A DNA stretch of 64,000 bases from Alcanivorax sp. (GCA_022449455.1 JAKUPL010000010.1:1-64000); one strand, 5' to 3'. Numbered from the stretch's first letter, positions 1-11,663 are shown. Notes: generated by a model from the letters alone, not told the origin. Translations and numbers: made by a program.

Positions 1-69
1 GCGGGTCGCCCGCGGGGACGCGCCCCGGCCGCGGCGCGGCTCCGGCGTACGGCGCGGCGCCCTAGCCAC
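1..69 (-). CDS. ftsQ: FtsQ, first 23 codons only (runs off the window)
   Basis: Downstream of ddl on the same strand, a GTG codon (69-67) inside the last codons of ddl opens a frame with no stop to the window edge. It encodes a very basic start ([13 protein letters not shown] and on), as expected for the cytoplasmic tail of FtsQ, the bitopic divisome protein that follows ddlB in dcw clusters. An AGGGAG element (minus strand, positions 83-78) precedes the GTG by 8 nt. The overlap with ddl would couple translation. The call rests on gene order plus the basic tail, because the membrane and POTRA parts lie outside the window. Confidence 0.55.
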   Translation of the reverse strand, partial: MARAPRRTPEPRRGRGASPRATR

Positions 70-1033
70 GGCCCTTGCTCCCTTTCTTCGCCTTGCCCGC
101 CGGCACCCGGTCCATGGCTTCCAGCAGAATGCGCGCCACCAGGGTGGCGAAGTCGTCACCGGCGGCCTTGGCGGCCATCGGCACCAGGCTGTGGTCGGTC
201 ATGCCCGGTACCGTGTTCACTTCCAGCAGCTGCCACCGGCCGTGCTCGTCGCGCATCACGTCCACCCGGCCCCAGCCCTGGCAACCGACCACCCGGAAGG
301 CGCGCAGGGACAGCTCGCGCAGGGCCTGCTCGTCGCCGTCATCGAGCCCGGCCGGGCACAGATATTCGGTGCTGGTGGCCTGGTATTTGGCTTCGAAATC
401 GTAAAAGGCATGGGGCGTCTTCAGCCGGATCGCCGGCAGCGCCTGGTCGCCGACCACCGCCACCGTGTACTCCGGCCCGTGCACCCAGGCTTCCACCAGC
501 ACTTCGCTGTCGTAGTGGCGCGCGGCGGCCAGGGCGGCGGCCAGATCCGCCTCACCGTCCACCTTGGCCATGCCAATGGACGAGCCCTCATGGGACGGCT
601 TGACCATGCGCGGGAAGCCCATCGTTGCCGGCACCTCGGAGATACCGTCCACATAGAAATCCGGGGTCGGCAGGCCGGCGCCCTTCCACAGCTGCTTGGT
701 GCGCACCTTGTCCATGCCGATGGCCGAGGCCATCACGCCGGAGCCGGTGTACGGCACGCCCAGGTGCTCAAGCACGCCCTGGATCACGCCGTCCTCGCCG
801 CCGCGACCGTGCAGGGCGATAAAGGCCACGTCGAAGCCCTTCAGGGTGCCCACGCCGCTGTCCGCCGGGTCCACCAGTTCGGCGATCAGCCCCAGCTGGC
901 GCAACGCCTGATGCACGGCGGCGCCGCTTTTCAGCGACACCGACCGCTCGGCGGAGTCGCCCCCGGCCAACACCGCCACCCGGCCGATGCGGGCCAGGCG
1001 TTGCTTCATGGCGCTGTCCAAGCGGTTAACCAC
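62..1033 (-). CDS. ddl: D-alanine--D-alanine ligase (DdlB)
   Basis: Cytoplasmic ATP-grasp ligase that joins two D-Ala to make the dipeptide used by MurF. The 323 residues show the N-terminal [18 protein letters not shown] motif, the [10 protein letters not shown] substrate loop, the [15 protein letters not shown]-grasp segment and the C-terminal [17 protein letters not shown] metal/ATP motif, all typical of Ddl. The chosen start is GTG at 1033, preceded by AAGGAG about 9 nt upstream; it overlaps the murC stop by 8 bp. An ATG at 1009 has no evident ribosome-binding site. Slightly longer than E. coli DdlB, with a short basic Lys/Gly-rich tail. Member of the dcw operon. Confidence 0.95.
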   Translation of the reverse strand: MVNRLDSAMKQRLARIGRVAVLAGGDSAERSVSLKSGAAVHQALRQLGLIAELVDPADSGVGTLKGFDVAFIALHGRGGEDGVIQGVLEHLGVPYTGSGVMASAIGMDKVRTKQLWKGAGLPTPDFYVDGISEVPATMGFPRMVKPSHEGSSIGMAKVDGEADLAAALAAARHYDSEVLVEAWVHGPEYTVAVVGDQALPAIRLKTPHAFYDFEAKYQATSTEYLCPAGLDDGDEQALRELSLRAFRVVGCQGWGRVDVMRDEHGRWQLLEVNTVPGMTDHSLVPMAAKAAGDDFATLVARILLEAMDRVPAGKAKKGSKGRG

Positions 1034-2486
1034 GATGTTCGTCTCCTTGCGCCGGGCCGCTGACCTGTTCCGCCAGGTCCCGGGCGATGGTGCCCACGTT
1101 ACCGGCGCCCTGGGTGACCAGCAGATCGCCGTTCTTCAATACCTGCTTGAGCAGCCCGGGCAGCTTGGCCGGGTCGTCCACGTACAGCGGCTCGATGCGC
1201 GCGCGCTGGCGCAGACTGCGCATCAAAGCGCGGCTGTCGGCGCCGGGAATCGGATCCTCGCCGGCCCCATAGACCTCCAGCAGCAACAATTGATCCACCT
1301 CGCCGAGCACCTCCACGAAATCCTCGTAGAGATCGCGGGTGCGGGTGTAGCGGTGCGGCTGGAACAGCATCACCAGACGCCGGCCCGGCCAGCCCTGACG
1401 GATCGCGGCGATGGTGGCGGCCACCTCGCGCGGGTGGTGGCCATAGTCGTCCACCAGGGTGGCGCTGCCGCCGTCGCAGGGGTATTCGCCGAGCACGTCG
1501 AAACGCCGGCCCACGCCGCCGAAGCCGTTCAGCCCACGCACGATGGCTTCGTCGTCGGCGCCCTCGTCGGCGGCCACGGCGATCGCCGCCAGCGCGTTGA
1601 GCACGTTGTGCCGGCCGGGCATGTTCAGAGCGATGTCCAGCGGCGCGCCTTCACTGCGCACCACCCGGAAGCGGGTGCGCATGCCGTCCTGGACCACGTC
1701 CTCGGCGCGCAGGTCCGCGTCCTCGCTGAAGCCGTAGCGGATCACCTGACGGTTGACCCGGGGCAGCAGTTTGCGCACCACCGGATCGTCCACGCACATC
1801 ACCGCCACGCCGTAGAACGGCAGGTTGTGCAGAAACTCGATAAAGGTGTTTTCCAGCCGCGCGAAATCGCCGCCATAGGTGTGCATATGGTCGGCGTCGA
1901 TATTGGTGACGATGGCGCTCATCGGCTGCAGATGCAGGAAGCTGGCGTCGGATTCGTCCGCCTCGGCCACCAGATAGCGGCTCTGGCCCAGGCGCGCGTT
2001 GGTGCCGGCGCTGTTCAGGCGACCGCCGATCACGAAGGTCGGGTCCAGGCCGGCTTCCGCCAGAATGGAAGCCACCATGGAGGTGGTGGTGGTCTTGCCG
2101 TGGGTGCCGGCCACGGCGATGCCGTGGCGGAAGCGCATCAGCTCGGCCAGCATTTCCGCCCGCGGCACCACCGGCACACGGCGCTCGTGGGCGGCGGCCA
2201 CTTCCACATTGTCGGTGTTCACCGCGGTGGAGGTGACCACCACGTCCGCGTCCTCGATGTTTTCGGCCCGATGGCCGATGTCCACACGCACGCCCAGTTC
2301 ACGCAGGCGCGCCACCACCGGCGACTCCTTGATGTCGCTGCCGCTGACCGCGTAGCCCTGATTGGCCAGCACCTCGGCGATGCCGCACATGCCGGCGCCG
2401 CCGATACCGACGAAGTGGATGCCCCGGATGCGGCGCATCTCCGGCACGGTGTGCACGGCTTCCGGTTTCATGTTGCTAGCGGCCAT
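1026..2486 (-). CDS. murC: UDP-N-acetylmuramate--L-alanine ligase (MurC)
   Basis: Adds L-Ala to UDP-MurNAc, the first amino-acid step of the peptidoglycan stem peptide, in the cytoplasm. The N-terminal Rossmann-like [14 protein letters not shown] binds the UDP part, [12 protein letters not shown] (about residue 125) is the Mur-ligase P-loop, and [10 protein letters not shown] follows in the central ATPase domain. The open frame reaches further upstream, but ATG at 2486 has a strong AGGAGGT six nt before it, giving 486 residues (E. coli has 491). The start lies inside the last codons of murG (11-bp overlap), so the two are likely translationally coupled. Confidence 0.96.
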   Translation of the reverse strand: MAASNMKPEAVHTVPEMRRIRGIHFVGIGGAGMCGIAEVLANQGYAVSGSDIKESPVVARLRELGVRVDIGHRAENIEDADVVVTSTAVNTDNVEVAAAHERRVPVVPRAEMLAELMRFRHGIAVAGTHGKTTTTSMVASILAEAGLDPTFVIGGRLNSAGTNARLGQSRYLVAEADESDASFLHLQPMSAIVTNIDADHMHTYGGDFARLENTFIEFLHNLPFYGVAVMCVDDPVVRKLLPRVNRQVIRYGFSEDADLRAEDVVQDGMRTRFRVVRSEGAPLDIALNMPGRHNVLNALAAIAVAADEGADDEAIVRGLNGFGGVGRRFDVLGEYPCDGGSATLVDDYGHHPREVAATIAAIRQGWPGRRLVMLFQPHRYTRTRDLYEDFVEVLGEVDQLLLLEVYGAGEDPIPGADSRALMRSLRQRARIEPLYVDDPAKLPGLLKQVLKNGDLLVTQGAGNVGTIARDLAEQVSGPAQGDEHRG

Positions 2487-3546
2487 GGGCCACCTCCTCG
2501 CACAATTTCGCCACCCGGGCGGCGCTGTCCGGTACCGCCAGCTGGCGGGCACGGCAGGCGATCTGCGCCAGGGCGTCCCGTTCGGTCATGCCGGCCAGGC
2601 TGCGCGCCAGGGTGCCGGCGTTCATGTCGCTCTGCGCCATCATCAGCGCGGCGCCGCGGTCCACCAGCCAGCGCGCGTTGAGCGTCTGGTGGTCGTCCAC
2701 CGCGGTGGGCAGCGGCACGAACAGCGCCGCCACGCCGGCGGCGGCCACTTCCGCCACCGTCAGGGCACCGGCCCGGCACACCACCAGATCCGCCCAGGCG
2801 TAGGCCTCGGCCATGTCGTCGATGAATTCGCTGACCCGGGCATGCAGGCCCAGCGCCTGATAAACCGGCAGCGCCTCGTTCTCACGGCCGGCGCCGCATT
2901 GGTGGCGCACTTCCAGCTGATTGCCAAGCGCCGCCATCAGCAGCTCCGGCAGATCCTGGTTGAGCGCCAGCGCGCCCTGGCTGCCGCCCAGCACCAGCAC
3001 CCGCAGGGCGCCACGGCGGGCCTGATAACGTTCGGTGGGCTCCGCCAGGGCGGCGATCTCGGCGCGCACCGGGTTGCCCACCCAGACACCGCCGGGCATC
3101 GCCCCTTCGAAGCCTTCCAGGGTCTCGGTGGCGAAGCGTGCCAGGGTACGGTTGGTCAGCCCGGGCACCGCGTTCTGCTCATGCACCACCAGCGGCACGC
3201 CGGCCAGCCGCGCGGCCAGCCCGCCGGGGGCGCTGACGAAGCCGCCGAAGCCCACCACCAGCACCGGTTTGACCCGGCGGATCAGGCGGCGCGCCTGCCA
3301 CAGGGCGCGCAGCATCTGCAGCGGGCCGATTAATTTGCGTTTGAGACCGCCGCCACGCAGGCGGCCCACGCCCAGGGTCGCCACTTCAAAACCGTGCTTG
3401 GGCACCAGCCGGGTTTCCATGCCGCCTTCCGCGCCCAGCCACAGGACCCGGAACCCGGCGTCGGTGAGCTCGCGGGCCACCGCCAGCGCCGGGAACACGT
3501 GCCCGCCGGTGCCGCCGGCCATGATCAGAACCGTCCCTTTGCTCAT
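2476..3546 (-). CDS. murG: Lipid II synthase, UDP-GlcNAc transferase (MurG)
   Basis: Membrane-associated GT-B glycosyltransferase that transfers GlcNAc to lipid I, forming lipid II on the inner face of the cytoplasmic membrane. The N-terminal [16 protein letters not shown] glycine loop, [12 protein letters not shown], the [12 protein letters not shown] second glycine loop and [10 protein letters not shown] donor-binding motif are all present. ATG at 3546 overlaps the ftsW stop by 4 bp (ATGA). 356 residues, the usual size. The longer open frame upstream is only an antiphase reading of ftsW. Confidence 0.96.
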   Translation of the reverse strand: MSKGTVLIMAGGTGGHVFPALAVARELTDAGFRVLWLGAEGGMETRLVPKHGFEVATLGVGRLRGGGLKRKLIGPLQMLRALWQARRLIRRVKPVLVVGFGGFVSAPGGLAARLAGVPLVVHEQNAVPGLTNRTLARFATETLEGFEGAMPGGVWVGNPVRAEIAALAEPTERYQARRGALRVLVLGGSQGALALNQDLPELLMAALGNQLEVRHQCGAGRENEALPVYQALGLHARVSEFIDDMAEAYAWADLVVCRAGALTVAEVAAAGVAALFVPLPTAVDDHQTLNARWLVDRGAALMMAQSDMNAGTLARSLAGMTERDALAQIACRARQLAVPDSAARVAKLCEEVAHGR

Positions 3547-4694
3547 TGCGCCCTCCCTCTGGCCTGGAGGCGGGACTGCTCGGCGCCGGCACGCAACACC
3601 AGCGCCACCATGGCCGCCGAAATCAGCAGGGAAGAACCGCCGTAACTGACGAACGGCAGGGTCAGCCCCTTGGTGGGCAGCACGCCCATGTTCACGCCCA
3701 CGTTGATGAACGCCTGCGCACAGAACACCAGCGCGCAGCCGTACACCAGGTAGGCGTGGTACAGAAAGCCGCGCTCTTCCAACCCGTGGCCGATGCGGAA
3801 CACCCGCCAGCCGAGCACCGTGAAGCCGGCCAGCATCGCCAGCACGCCCAGCAGACCCCACTCCTCCGCCAGCACCGCGAACACGAAGTCGGTGTGCGCT
3901 TCCGGCAGGTAGAACAGTTTTTGCACGCTGTTGCCCAGGCCCACGCCCATGAAGTGGCCGCGACCAAAGGCGATCAGGCTCTGGGTCAGCTGGTAGCCGG
4001 CGCCGTACTGGTCCGCCCAGGGGTCGGTGAAGCTCATCAGCCGCGCCACGCGGTAGGGTTCCGCCAGCGCCACCACCGCCGCCAGCGCCACCGCCGCCAG
4101 CCCGATCAGCAGGAATCGCAGGGTCGGCACGCCGGCCAGGAACAGCATGCCCATGGCGGTGATGCCCAGTACCACCACGGCGCCGAAGTCCGGCTGCAGC
4201 AGCAGCATGAACGTGAGCGCGCCAAGCACGCCCAGGGGCACCAGAAACGCCTTCCAGCGGGTTTCCAGGGCGGCCTTGTGCTGGGCGATGTAGCCGGCCA
4301 GATAGAGCACGAAGCACAGCTTCACCACCTCGGAGGCCTGAATGGTCAGGCCGGGCAGCGCGATCCAGCGGGTGGAGCCGTTCACTTCCCGGCCCAGGCC
4401 GGGCACGAACACCAGCAGCAGGAACACCACCGCCACCGGCAGCGCCGCGAAGCGCAGTTTTTCCAGCACCGTCAGCGGCACGCAGCAATAGACGAACAGG
4501 CCCACGCCAACGCCGGCCAGCAGGTACAGGCCGTGGCGCATGCCGTAGTAGAACGGGTTGCCGAGTCGCGTTTCGCCGATTTGCAGGGACGCGGAGGTCA
4601 CGATCACCAGCCCCGCCAGGCTCAGCAGCGCCACCGCCCACAGCAGCGGGCGGTCGACCCCGGATTGACGCAGCGACATCAGCGGATTAGCCAC
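3543..4694 (-). CDS. ftsW: Septal peptidoglycan polymerase FtsW (SEDS family)
   Basis: Inner-membrane SEDS glycosyltransferase that polymerises lipid II at the division septum together with FtsI. The 383 residues contain about ten hydrophobic segments, the periplasmic NGSTRWIALPGLTIQASE motif and the C-terminal family signature NVGVNMGVLPTKGLTLPFVSYGG. The start at 4694 overlaps the end of murD by 8 bp, and the stop overlaps the murG start by 4 bp. FtsW rather than RodA is favoured by its place between murD and murG. Confidence 0.96.
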   Translation of the reverse strand: MANPLMSLRQSGVDRPLLWAVALLSLAGLVIVTSASLQIGETRLGNPFYYGMRHGLYLLAGVGVGLFVYCCVPLTVLEKLRFAALPVAVVFLLLVFVPGLGREVNGSTRWIALPGLTIQASEVVKLCFVLYLAGYIAQHKAALETRWKAFLVPLGVLGALTFMLLLQPDFGAVVVLGITAMGMLFLAGVPTLRFLLIGLAAVALAAVVALAEPYRVARLMSFTDPWADQYGAGYQLTQSLIAFGRGHFMGVGLGNSVQKLFYLPEAHTDFVFAVLAEEWGLLGVLAMLAGFTVLGWRVFRIGHGLEERGFLYHAYLVYGCALVFCAQAFINVGVNMGVLPTKGLTLPFVSYGGSSLLISAAMVALVLRAGAEQSRLQARGRAQ

Positions 4695-6012
4695 CGGTCA
4701 CCTCCTTGGCGCGGGCGGTGAAGTCGTCGCCCCGCGCGGTGTAACCGCTGTACATATCGAACGAGGCACAGGCCGGCGACAGCAGCACCGCGTCGCCGGG
4801 CTGCGCCAGTTGCCGGGCCCGCGCCACGGCGGCGGCCATGTCCGCCACCCGCTCGCAGGGCACGCCGGCCAGGCCGTCGGCCACTTTGTCCGCGTCCTGG
4901 CCAAGCAACAGCGCCGCGCGCAGATACTGCCGCGCGGGCTCGCCCATGGGCGAGAATTCCTGGCCCTTGCCCTGACCGCCGGCGATCAGGATCACCTTGC
5001 CGGGGATCGCCTCGCCAATGCCGGTCAACGCCGCCAGGGTGGCGCCCACGTTGGTGGCCTTGGAATCGTTGATCCAGCGCACCTCGCCGGCTTCGGCGAT
5101 CAGCTGGCAGCGGTGCGGCAGGCCCTTGAACACCTTGATGGTGGCCAGGGCGGTGGCGCGGTCAAAGCCCAGGGCGTCGCTCATGGCCAGCACCGCCAGC
5201 ACGTTCATGGCGTTGTGGTGGCCGGTGAGCGCCAGCTCGTCCAGGTGCAGCAGTTCCTCGCCCTGGCAGGTCAGCACCTGCCGCTCCGCGTCCAGGCGGT
5301 AGTGGGCTTCCGGGTGGCTGCCGAAGGTCACTTCCCGGGGCGCCGGGTTCTGCGGCCGGGTGGCCAGGTCGTCCCGGTTCCACACCGCCACCTGGCAGCC
5401 GTCGTAGATGCGCTGCTTGGCGGCCACGTAATCGCTGAACTTGGCGTAACGGTCCAGGTGGTCCTGGGACACGTTGAGAATGCTGGCCACCTGGGCGTTC
5501 AGGCTGTAGGTGGTCTCCAGCTGGAAGCTGGACAGTTCCAGCACGTACAGGCCCGCGTCCTCGCGCAGCAGGTCCAGGGCCGGCACGCCCAGGTTGCCGC
5601 CCACGCCCGGCTTGGCGTCGCAGGCTTTCGCCACTTCGCCCAGCAGGGTGACCACGGTGCTCTTGGCGTTGGAACCGGTGATGCCCACCAGCGGCCGGCT
5701 GGCGGCGCGGGCGAACAGCTCGATGTCGCCGATCACTTCCTTGCCCTCGGCGGCCTGCTCGGCGATGGCCGGGGTGGACACCGCCACGCCGGGGCTGACG
5801 ATCAGCCGGCGGGCGCGCTTCATCCAGCCGCTTTTGAAGCCGCCGGTATGGAGCTTGAGCTTGGGGTATTCGGCACGCAGATCGTCCAGCCCGGCCGGGG
5901 CCTCACGGGTGTCCAGGGCGCGCACGGGCATGCCCTGATCCGCCAGATAGCGGATCACGGAGTGCCCGGTGACCCCGAGACCAATGACCAGATCGAACGC
6001 CTCTTTCGCCAT
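4687..6012 (-). CDS. murD: UDP-MurNAc-L-alanine--D-glutamate ligase (MurD)
   Basis: Cytoplasmic Mur ligase adding D-Glu to UDP-MurNAc-L-Ala. The protein begins MAKEAFDLVIGLGVTGHS (UDP-binding fold), then ITGSNAKSTVVTLLGE as the ATP P-loop (GSNAKST in place of the more common GTNGKST), and ends with LSPACASFDMYSGYTARGDDF, characteristic of MurD. ATG at 6012 gives 441 residues (E. coli 438); the upstream extension of the frame lacks homologous sequence. It sits 17 bp after mraY in the dcw run. Confidence 0.96.
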   Translation of the reverse strand: MAKEAFDLVIGLGVTGHSVIRYLADQGMPVRALDTREAPAGLDDLRAEYPKLKLHTGGFKSGWMKRARRLIVSPGVAVSTPAIAEQAAEGKEVIGDIELFARAASRPLVGITGSNAKSTVVTLLGEVAKACDAKPGVGGNLGVPALDLLREDAGLYVLELSSFQLETTYSLNAQVASILNVSQDHLDRYAKFSDYVAAKQRIYDGCQVAVWNRDDLATRPQNPAPREVTFGSHPEAHYRLDAERQVLTCQGEELLHLDELALTGHHNAMNVLAVLAMSDALGFDRATALATIKVFKGLPHRCQLIAEAGEVRWINDSKATNVGATLAALTGIGEAIPGKVILIAGGQGKGQEFSPMGEPARQYLRAALLLGQDADKVADGLAGVPCERVADMAAAVARARQLAQPGDAVLLSPACASFDMYSGYTARGDDFTARAKEVTGG

Positions 6013-6029
6013 AGAGTTGTTGTCGTCCT

Positions 6030-7112
6030 TCAGCGAATTTTCAGGGTCGCGAGACCCACCAGTACGAGAATCACGGTGATGATCCAGAACCGCACGATGA
6101 TCTTCGGCTCCGGCCACCCTTTCAGTTCAAAGTGGTGATGGATCGGCGCCATGCGGAAAATGCGCCGACCGGTGAGCTTGAACGAGGCCACCTGCAGCAT
6201 CACCGACACGGTTTCCATCACGAACACGCCGCCCATGATGAACAGCACGATTTCCTGGCGGACGATCACCGCCATCACGCCCAGCACCGCGCCCAGGGAC
6301 AGGGCACCCACGTCGCCCATGAACACCTGCGCCGGATAGGCGTTGAACCACAGAAAGCCCAGGCCGGCGCCGCACAGGCCGGCGACGATCACCACCAGCT
6401 CGCCGGCCCCGGCGATATAGGGAATCTGCAGATAGGTGGCGAACTCCGCGTGGCCGCTGGCGTAGGCGAAAATGCCCAGCGCCGCCGCCACCAGCACGGT
6501 GGGCATGATCGCCAGACCGTCCAGGCCGTCGGTGAGGTTGACCGCGTTGGAAGCACCGGTGATCACGAAATAGGTGAGCACCACGTAGAACAGGCCCATG
6601 TTGAGCGCCACGGTCTTGAAAAACGGTACGATCAGTTGGGTTTCCGCCGGGCTCTGGGCGGTGAAATACAGCGCCAGGCCGGCGCCCAGGGCGCCCACCG
6701 ACTGCCAGAAGTATTTCCAGCGGGCCGGCAGGCCGCGCGGGTTCTTTTCCACCACCTTGCGCCAGTCGTCCACCCAGCCCACGGCGCCGAACACGGTCAG
6801 CACCGCCAGGGTGATCCAGACGAAACGGTTGCCCAGATCGGCCCACAACAGGGTGGCGATGGCGATGGACACCAGAATCAGACCACCGCCCATGGTCGGC
6901 GTGCCGGCCTTGCTCAGATGGCTTTTCGGACCGTCGTCGCGGATCGCCTGCCCGACCTGCTTTTCCTGCAGCTTGCGGATCATCACCGGGCCGATCCAGA
7001 ACGCCAGGAACAACGCGGTCAGCACCGCCAGAATGGCGCGCAGCGTAATGTACTGGAACACCGTGAAGCCGTTGTAGAGTCCGCTCAGTTGTTCCGCCAG
7101 CCAAAGCAGCAT
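6030..7112 (-). CDS. mraY: Phospho-MurNAc-pentapeptide translocase (MraY)
   Basis: Integral membrane enzyme that transfers phospho-MurNAc-pentapeptide to undecaprenyl phosphate, making lipid I. Exactly 360 residues like E. coli MraY, with about ten transmembrane segments. Signatures include KAGTPTMGG near residue 70, [10 protein letters not shown] (catalytic Asp region), [10 protein letters not shown] and the [12 protein letters not shown] loop. The start ATG at 7112 shares one base with the murF stop (TGATG), so the pair is tightly coupled. Confidence 0.97.
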   Translation of the reverse strand: MLLWLAEQLSGLYNGFTVFQYITLRAILAVLTALFLAFWIGPVMIRKLQEKQVGQAIRDDGPKSHLSKAGTPTMGGGLILVSIAIATLLWADLGNRFVWITLAVLTVFGAVGWVDDWRKVVEKNPRGLPARWKYFWQSVGALGAGLALYFTAQSPAETQLIVPFFKTVALNMGLFYVVLTYFVITGASNAVNLTDGLDGLAIMPTVLVAAALGIFAYASGHAEFATYLQIPYIAGAGELVVIVAGLCGAGLGFLWFNAYPAQVFMGDVGALSLGAVLGVMAVIVRQEIVLFIMGGVFVMETVSVMLQVASFKLTGRRIFRMAPIHHHFELKGWPEPKIIVRFWIITVILVLVGLATLKIR

Positions 7113-8458
7113 CAGTGCTGTCCCCCCTCAGTATTGGTGAGCCGTTGCACCACCTGCTCCATGCGGGCGAAACGTGACCCCTTGACCAGCACCGTGCCGC
7201 CGGCGGCGAGAATCTCGCGCGCCAGGCGGGCGGCCTGGTCGTGGTTGTCCACCGGCCGGGCGCCGTCGCCGAAGCCGCGCGCGGCGGATTCGGCGCCGGG
7301 CACCGTGATCAGTGTGTCGAGACCGGCCCGCCGGGCGTCCGCGCCCAGTTCACCAATCAGTTTTTCCGTGTCCGGGCCAAGCTCGCCGATCGGCCCCAGC
7401 ACCAGCGCGCGCGGCGCCGGCCGGTCCGCCAGCCAGGCGATGGCGGCGCGCACCGAGCCCGGGTTGGCGTTGTAGGTATCGTCCACCAGAGTGCCGCCCT
7501 CGACGGCCAGCACATTCATGCGCCCGGGCACCGGCTTGAGCTGTTCCAAACGCGGCGCCACCGTGCCCAGGTCCTCGCCCAGCGCCTGCACGGCGGCCAG
7601 CGCCAGCAACGCGTTGCCGACCTGGTGGGCGCCCACCAGCGGCAGCCGCACGCTCAGGCCCAGGGGTTGCAGCAGGAAGTCGGCGCCCTGCTCGTCCAGC
7701 CGCACCGACTCGGCGTAAAGGTGGCAGCCTTGCGGCTTGTGCACGCCCACCCGCCGCACCCGCAGGCCCTGCTCGCTGGCGCGCTCGGCGAAGAAGTCCG
7801 CGTAGTGGTCATCGTTGTTGACGATGGCGGTGGCGCCCTCGGCGCAACCGCTGAAAATCTCGGCCTTGGCACGGGCGATGCCGTCCATGCTGCCGAAGCC
7901 TTCCAGGTGCGCGCCGGTCACGTTGGTGATCAGCGCCACCCGCGGTTTCACCAGGGAGACGGTCCAGGCGATCTCGCCGGGGGCGTTGGCGCCCAGCTCG
8001 ATCACCGCGCGACGGTGTTCCGGGCCCAGGCGCAGCAGCGTCAGCGGCACGCCGATGTCGTTGTTGAGGTTGCCACGGGTGGCCAGGGTGCCCTCGCCCA
8101 GCAACACGGCGATCATTTCCTTCACCGTGGTCTTGCCGGCGTTGCCGGTCACCGCCACCCGCGGAATCGGGAAGCGCGCGGCCTGGCCGGCGGCGATCCG
8201 CCCCAGGGCCTGGCGGCCATCGGCGACGCGCACCTGCCGGTCGAACAGGGCCTGATCGCGCTCCACCACCACCGCGCGGGCGCCGGCGGCGCGGGCCTGC
8301 TCCAGGAAGTCATGGCCGTCGAAGCGATCGCCGCGCAAGGCCACGAACAGGCTGCCGTCGATCAGGGCACGGGTGTCGGTGCTCACGGCGCTGATCTCCA
8401 TGTCATCGCCCCGCAGCTCACCGCCGGTCCAGTCACGAATTTCGCTGAGACGCATCAT
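7112..8458 (-). CDS. murF: UDP-MurNAc-tripeptide--D-Ala-D-Ala ligase (MurF)
   Basis: Adds the D-Ala-D-Ala dipeptide made by Ddl to the UDP-MurNAc tripeptide. The N-terminal Mur domain ([16 protein letters not shown]), the [13 protein letters not shown]-loop, the [10 protein letters not shown] motif and the C-terminal [16 protein letters not shown] segment identify the family. ATG at 8458 overlaps the murE stop by 4 bp (ATGA); a frame opening seven codons earlier is less likely. 448 residues (E. coli 452). Confidence 0.95.
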   Translation of the reverse strand: MMRLSEIRDWTGGELRGDDMEISAVSTDTRALIDGSLFVALRGDRFDGHDFLEQARAAGARAVVVERDQALFDRQVRVADGRQALGRIAAGQAARFPIPRVAVTGNAGKTTVKEMIAVLLGEGTLATRGNLNNDIGVPLTLLRLGPEHRRAVIELGANAPGEIAWTVSLVKPRVALITNVTGAHLEGFGSMDGIARAKAEIFSGCAEGATAIVNNDDHYADFFAERASEQGLRVRRVGVHKPQGCHLYAESVRLDEQGADFLLQPLGLSVRLPLVGAHQVGNALLALAAVQALGEDLGTVAPRLEQLKPVPGRMNVLAVEGGTLVDDTYNANPGSVRAAIAWLADRPAPRALVLGPIGELGPDTEKLIGELGADARRAGLDTLITVPGAESAARGFGDGARPVDNHDQAARLAREILAAGGTVLVKGSRFARMEQVVQRLTNTEGGQH

Positions 8459-9933
8459 GACGCCCCTCCCCGGCCCCACAGGGCCAGTGCTTCGCGGGCC
8501 AGCTCGCGGTCATCCATCGGCAGGCGCTCGCCCTGGATTTCCTGGTAGTCCTCGTGCCCCTTGCCGGCCACCAGCACCACGTCGCCGGCCTCGGCACCGG
8601 CCACCGCGCGGCGCACCGCCTCGGCGCGGTCCACGCGAGTGTCCATGGCCGCCGGTGCCCGGGCGCCGGCGAGCATGGCGTCAAGAATCGCCTGCGGGTC
8701 CTCGCTGCGCGGGTTATCGCTGGTCAGGATCACCCGGTCGGCACCGGCCTCGGCCACGGCGGCCATCAACGGACGCTTGCCGGTATCCCGGTCGCCGCCG
8801 CAGCCGACCACGCAATGCAAGCGCCCCTGGAAATGCTCGCGCACCGCCGCCAGGGCCTTTTCCAGGCCATCCGGAGTGTGCGCGTAATCGACGATCACGG
8901 TGGGTTTGCCCGGCTCCACGATGGGCTGCATGCGGCCCGGCACCGGGGTCACCGCGGCCAGGGCGGTCCGCAGGCGCTCCGGGCCGGCTCCGAAGCCGTG
9001 CAGCACCCCGGCCACCGCCATCAGATTGCTACGGTTGAAGGCCCCGAACAGCGGCACCGAGACATCCACCGCCTCACCGCCCACGGTAAAGCGCAGGTCC
9101 ATACCGCGCGGGTGCGGCTGGCAGGCCACGCAGCGCACGGTGGCGCCGGGGCGGGCACCGAAGGTGATGCAGCGCACGCCGTCGTTGAGCCGTGTCAGCA
9201 GCGTCTGCGACGCCGGGTCATCGTCGTTGATCACCGCCTGGCTCAGGTTCGGGCGGGTGAACAGGGCCACCTTGGCCAGCAGGTAGCTGTCCATGTCGCC
9301 GTGATAATCCAGGTGATCGCGGCTCAGGTTGCTGAACACGGCGGCGCGGATCGGGGTATCGCCCAGACGATGCTGATCCAACGCGTGGGAAGAGACTTCC
9401 ATGGCCACCGCGTCGGCGCCGTCCTGGAGCAGATCGCGCAGCCCCTGTTGCAGGCTGATGGGATCCGGCGTGGTGTGGCCGGTACCGCGCTCGTGGCCCT
9501 TCAGGCCCACGCCCAGGGTGCCCATCAGGCCGCAGTGGAAACTCAGGGCATCCAGGGCATCGCGCAGGAACCAGGTGATGCTGGTTTTGCCGTTGGTGCC
9601 GGTGACGCCGATCACCTTGAGGCGCCGGCCGGGCTGGTCGTAGAAACGGGCCGCCAGCTCGCCCACCTGCCGGCGCAGGTCCGGAATCACCAGGTGCGCC
9701 ACCGGCGCGGTGGCGCGCACCGCGAAGGTGTCGCCTTCTTCCAGCACGGTGGCGGCGCCGGCACGAACGGCGGCGTCGATAAAGCGACGGCCGTCGGTCT
9801 GATGGCCGGGCACCGCCAGAAACAGGTCACCGCGCTGCACCGCGCGGCTGTCCAGGCGCAGAGCCGGCACCGACCGGTCGCGCAGGGCCGCCGGCAGCGG
9901 GCAGTCGGGCAGCAGCTGGCTCAGCGTGCTCAT
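8455..9933 (-). CDS. murE: UDP-MurNAc-tripeptide synthetase (MurE)
   Basis: Adds the third stem-peptide residue, meso-diaminopimelate in Gram-negative bacteria. Motifs: [16 protein letters not shown] in the N-terminal domain, [16 protein letters not shown]-loop, [12 protein letters not shown], and near the C-terminus [10 protein letters not shown], where the DNPR box selects meso-DAP. 492 residues (E. coli 495). The start overlaps the end of ftsI by 4 bp. Confidence 0.96.
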   Translation of the reverse strand: MSTLSQLLPDCPLPAALRDRSVPALRLDSRAVQRGDLFLAVPGHQTDGRRFIDAAVRAGAATVLEEGDTFAVRATAPVAHLVIPDLRRQVGELAARFYDQPGRRLKVIGVTGTNGKTSITWFLRDALDALSFHCGLMGTLGVGLKGHERGTGHTTPDPISLQQGLRDLLQDGADAVAMEVSSHALDQHRLGDTPIRAAVFSNLSRDHLDYHGDMDSYLLAKVALFTRPNLSQAVINDDDPASQTLLTRLNDGVRCITFGARPGATVRCVACQPHPRGMDLRFTVGGEAVDVSVPLFGAFNRSNLMAVAGVLHGFGAGPERLRTALAAVTPVPGRMQPIVEPGKPTVIVDYAHTPDGLEKALAAVREHFQGRLHCVVGCGGDRDTGKRPLMAAVAEAGADRVILTSDNPRSEDPQAILDAMLAGARAPAAMDTRVDRAEAVRRAVAGAEAGDVVLVAGKGHEDYQEIQGERLPMDDRELAREALALWGRGGAS

Positions 9934-11663
9934 GAGCGGCCCTCCCCATCCAGATCGCCGGCGATCAGACCGTCGGTCTTGTCCGGCGGCACGTGCAGGG
10001 TACGCAGCACGCCGCCGACGATGGCGGAGAACACCGGCGCCGCCACCAGGCCGCCGTAGTAGGCTTTGCCGCGCGGGTCGTCGATCACCACCACGGCGGC
10101 GATGCGCGGATTGGAGGCCGGCGCGATACCGGCGAACAGGCCGATGTAGCGGTCGTCGGCGTAGCCGTGACGGGTAATCTTGTGCACCGTGCCGGTCTTG
10201 CCCGCCACCTGATAGCCGGGGATGCGCGCGCGGCTGGCGGTGCCTTCCAGACTGACCACGGTTTCCAGCATGCGCACCAGGGAATCGGCGGTGTCCGCCG
10301 CGATCACCGCCTCGCCCTTGGGCGGCGCGTCCACCTTGACCAGGGACAGCGGCACCTTGCGGCCGTGGTTGGCCATGATCGCGTAGGCCTGGGCCAGCTG
10401 CAGCGCGGACACGCTGACGCCGTAGCCGTAGGACAGCGCCGCCCGTTCCACGTCACGCCAGCGGGCGCGCAGCGGCAGCATGCCGTCGCTTTCCCCGGGG
10501 AAGGCGATGCCGGTGGGCTGGCCGAAGCCGAAACGCTCCAGATAGCTGGGCAGCACCTGCGGCTCCATGGACAACGCCAGCTTGCTGGTGCCCACGTTGG
10601 AGCTCTTGGTCAGCACCGTGGTCACGTCGATCACGCCGTAATCGCGGTGGTCACGGATGGTCTTGGGCCCCACGCGCAGATAACCGGGATGGGTGTTGAT
10701 CACCGTGGTCGGCGTCACCAGCCCCTGCTCCAGGGCGGCGGCCACGGTGAACGGTTTCATGGTGGAGCCGGGCTCGAACAGGTCGGTGACCGCCCGGTTA
10801 CGCAGGCTGGCGGTGTCCAGGTTGCCCCGGTTATTGGGGTTGTAGGCCGGCTGGTTGACCATCGCCAGGATCTCGCCGGTTTTCACGTCCAGCACCACCG
10901 CGGAACCGCCGGCGGCCTGAAAGCGGCGGGTGGCGGCCAGCAGCTCCTTGTAGGCCAGGTACTGCAGGCGCAGGTCCAGGCTCAGGGTCACGTCCTGGCC
11001 GGGGGCGGCCGGTTCCAGCACTTCGATGTCCTGAATCACCCGACCCAGCAGATCGCGCACCACCTGTTTGCGGCCGGCTTTGCCGGACAGGCTATCCTCG
11101 AACGCCAGTTCCACGCCTTCCTGGCCGTGCTCGTCGATGTCGGTGAAGCCCACCACATGGCTGGTGACCTCGCCGGCCGGGTAGTAACGGCGGTATTCGG
11201 TGAGCCGGTGGATACCGGGGACGCCTTTATCCAGGACGGTGGCGGCCTGCTCCGGGGCCAGGCCCCGCGCCAGGTAAATGAATTCCTTGCTCTTGTGACG
11301 CTCGATACGCTTGGCGAAGTCGGCCCGGCTGATGATCGGGTTGTTGCCGAGCAGCGCCCACTTCTCGGGGTGCTCCAGGGCCTCGCCGGGGTTGGCCCAC
11401 AGGGTGATCACCGGGGTGCTGACGGCCAGCGGCCGGCCTTCGCGGTCACGAATCACGCCACGGTGGGCGGCCACCGGCTCCACGCGCAGATTGCGGATCT
11501 CGCCCTGGTGGGCGAGAAAGTCGTGCTCGACCACCTGCAGCTGCACCGCCCGCGCCACCAGCACCGAGCCACACAGCGCCCAGAAGCCCAGCACGAAGCG
11601 CCAGCGCAGCGTCCGGTTGGCTTGCCGTTTGGCCTTTTGTGACGTTCGGCGCGCCCCTTTCAT
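9930..11663 (-). CDS. ftsI: Septal transpeptidase PBP3 (FtsI)
   Basis: Class B penicillin-binding protein that cross-links septal peptidoglycan as partner of FtsW. A short basic cytoplasmic tail is followed by one membrane anchor (about residues 23-42), the pedestal domain and the transpeptidase domain. Active-site motifs are visible: STMK near residue 298 (acylated Ser), SSN, and KTG near residue 489. 577 residues (E. coli 588). The start overlaps ftsL by 4 bp and the stop overlaps murE. Confidence 0.97.
   Translation of the reverse strand: MKGARRTSQKAKRQANRTLRWRFVLGFWALCGSVLVARAVQLQVVEHDFLAHQGEIRNLRVEPVAAHRGVIRDREGRPLAVSTPVITLWANPGEALEHPEKWALLGNNPIISRADFAKRIERHKSKEFIYLARGLAPEQAATVLDKGVPGIHRLTEYRRYYPAGEVTSHVVGFTDIDEHGQEGVELAFEDSLSGKAGRKQVVRDLLGRVIQDIEVLEPAAPGQDVTLSLDLRLQYLAYKELLAATRRFQAAGGSAVVLDVKTGEILAMVNQPAYNPNNRGNLDTASLRNRAVTDLFEPGSTMKPFTVAAALEQGLVTPTTVINTHPGYLRVGPKTIRDHRDYGVIDVTTVLTKSSNVGTSKLALSMEPQVLPSYLERFGFGQPTGIAFPGESDGMLPLRARWRDVERAALSYGYGVSVSALQLAQAYAIMANHGRKVPLSLVKVDAPPKGEAVIAADTADSLVRMLETVVSLEGTASRARIPGYQVAGKTGTVHKITRHGYADDRYIGLFAGIAPASNPRIAAVVVIDDPRGKAYYGGLVAAPVFSAIVGGVLRTLHVPPDKTDGLIAGDLDGEGRS

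Noticed and set aside
987-2681. Long plus-strand open frame (564 codons) across murC and ddl
   Set aside because: Antisense shadow of well-identified Mur genes; product is His/Gln/Val-rich low-information sequence, typical of the complement of GC-rich coding DNA.
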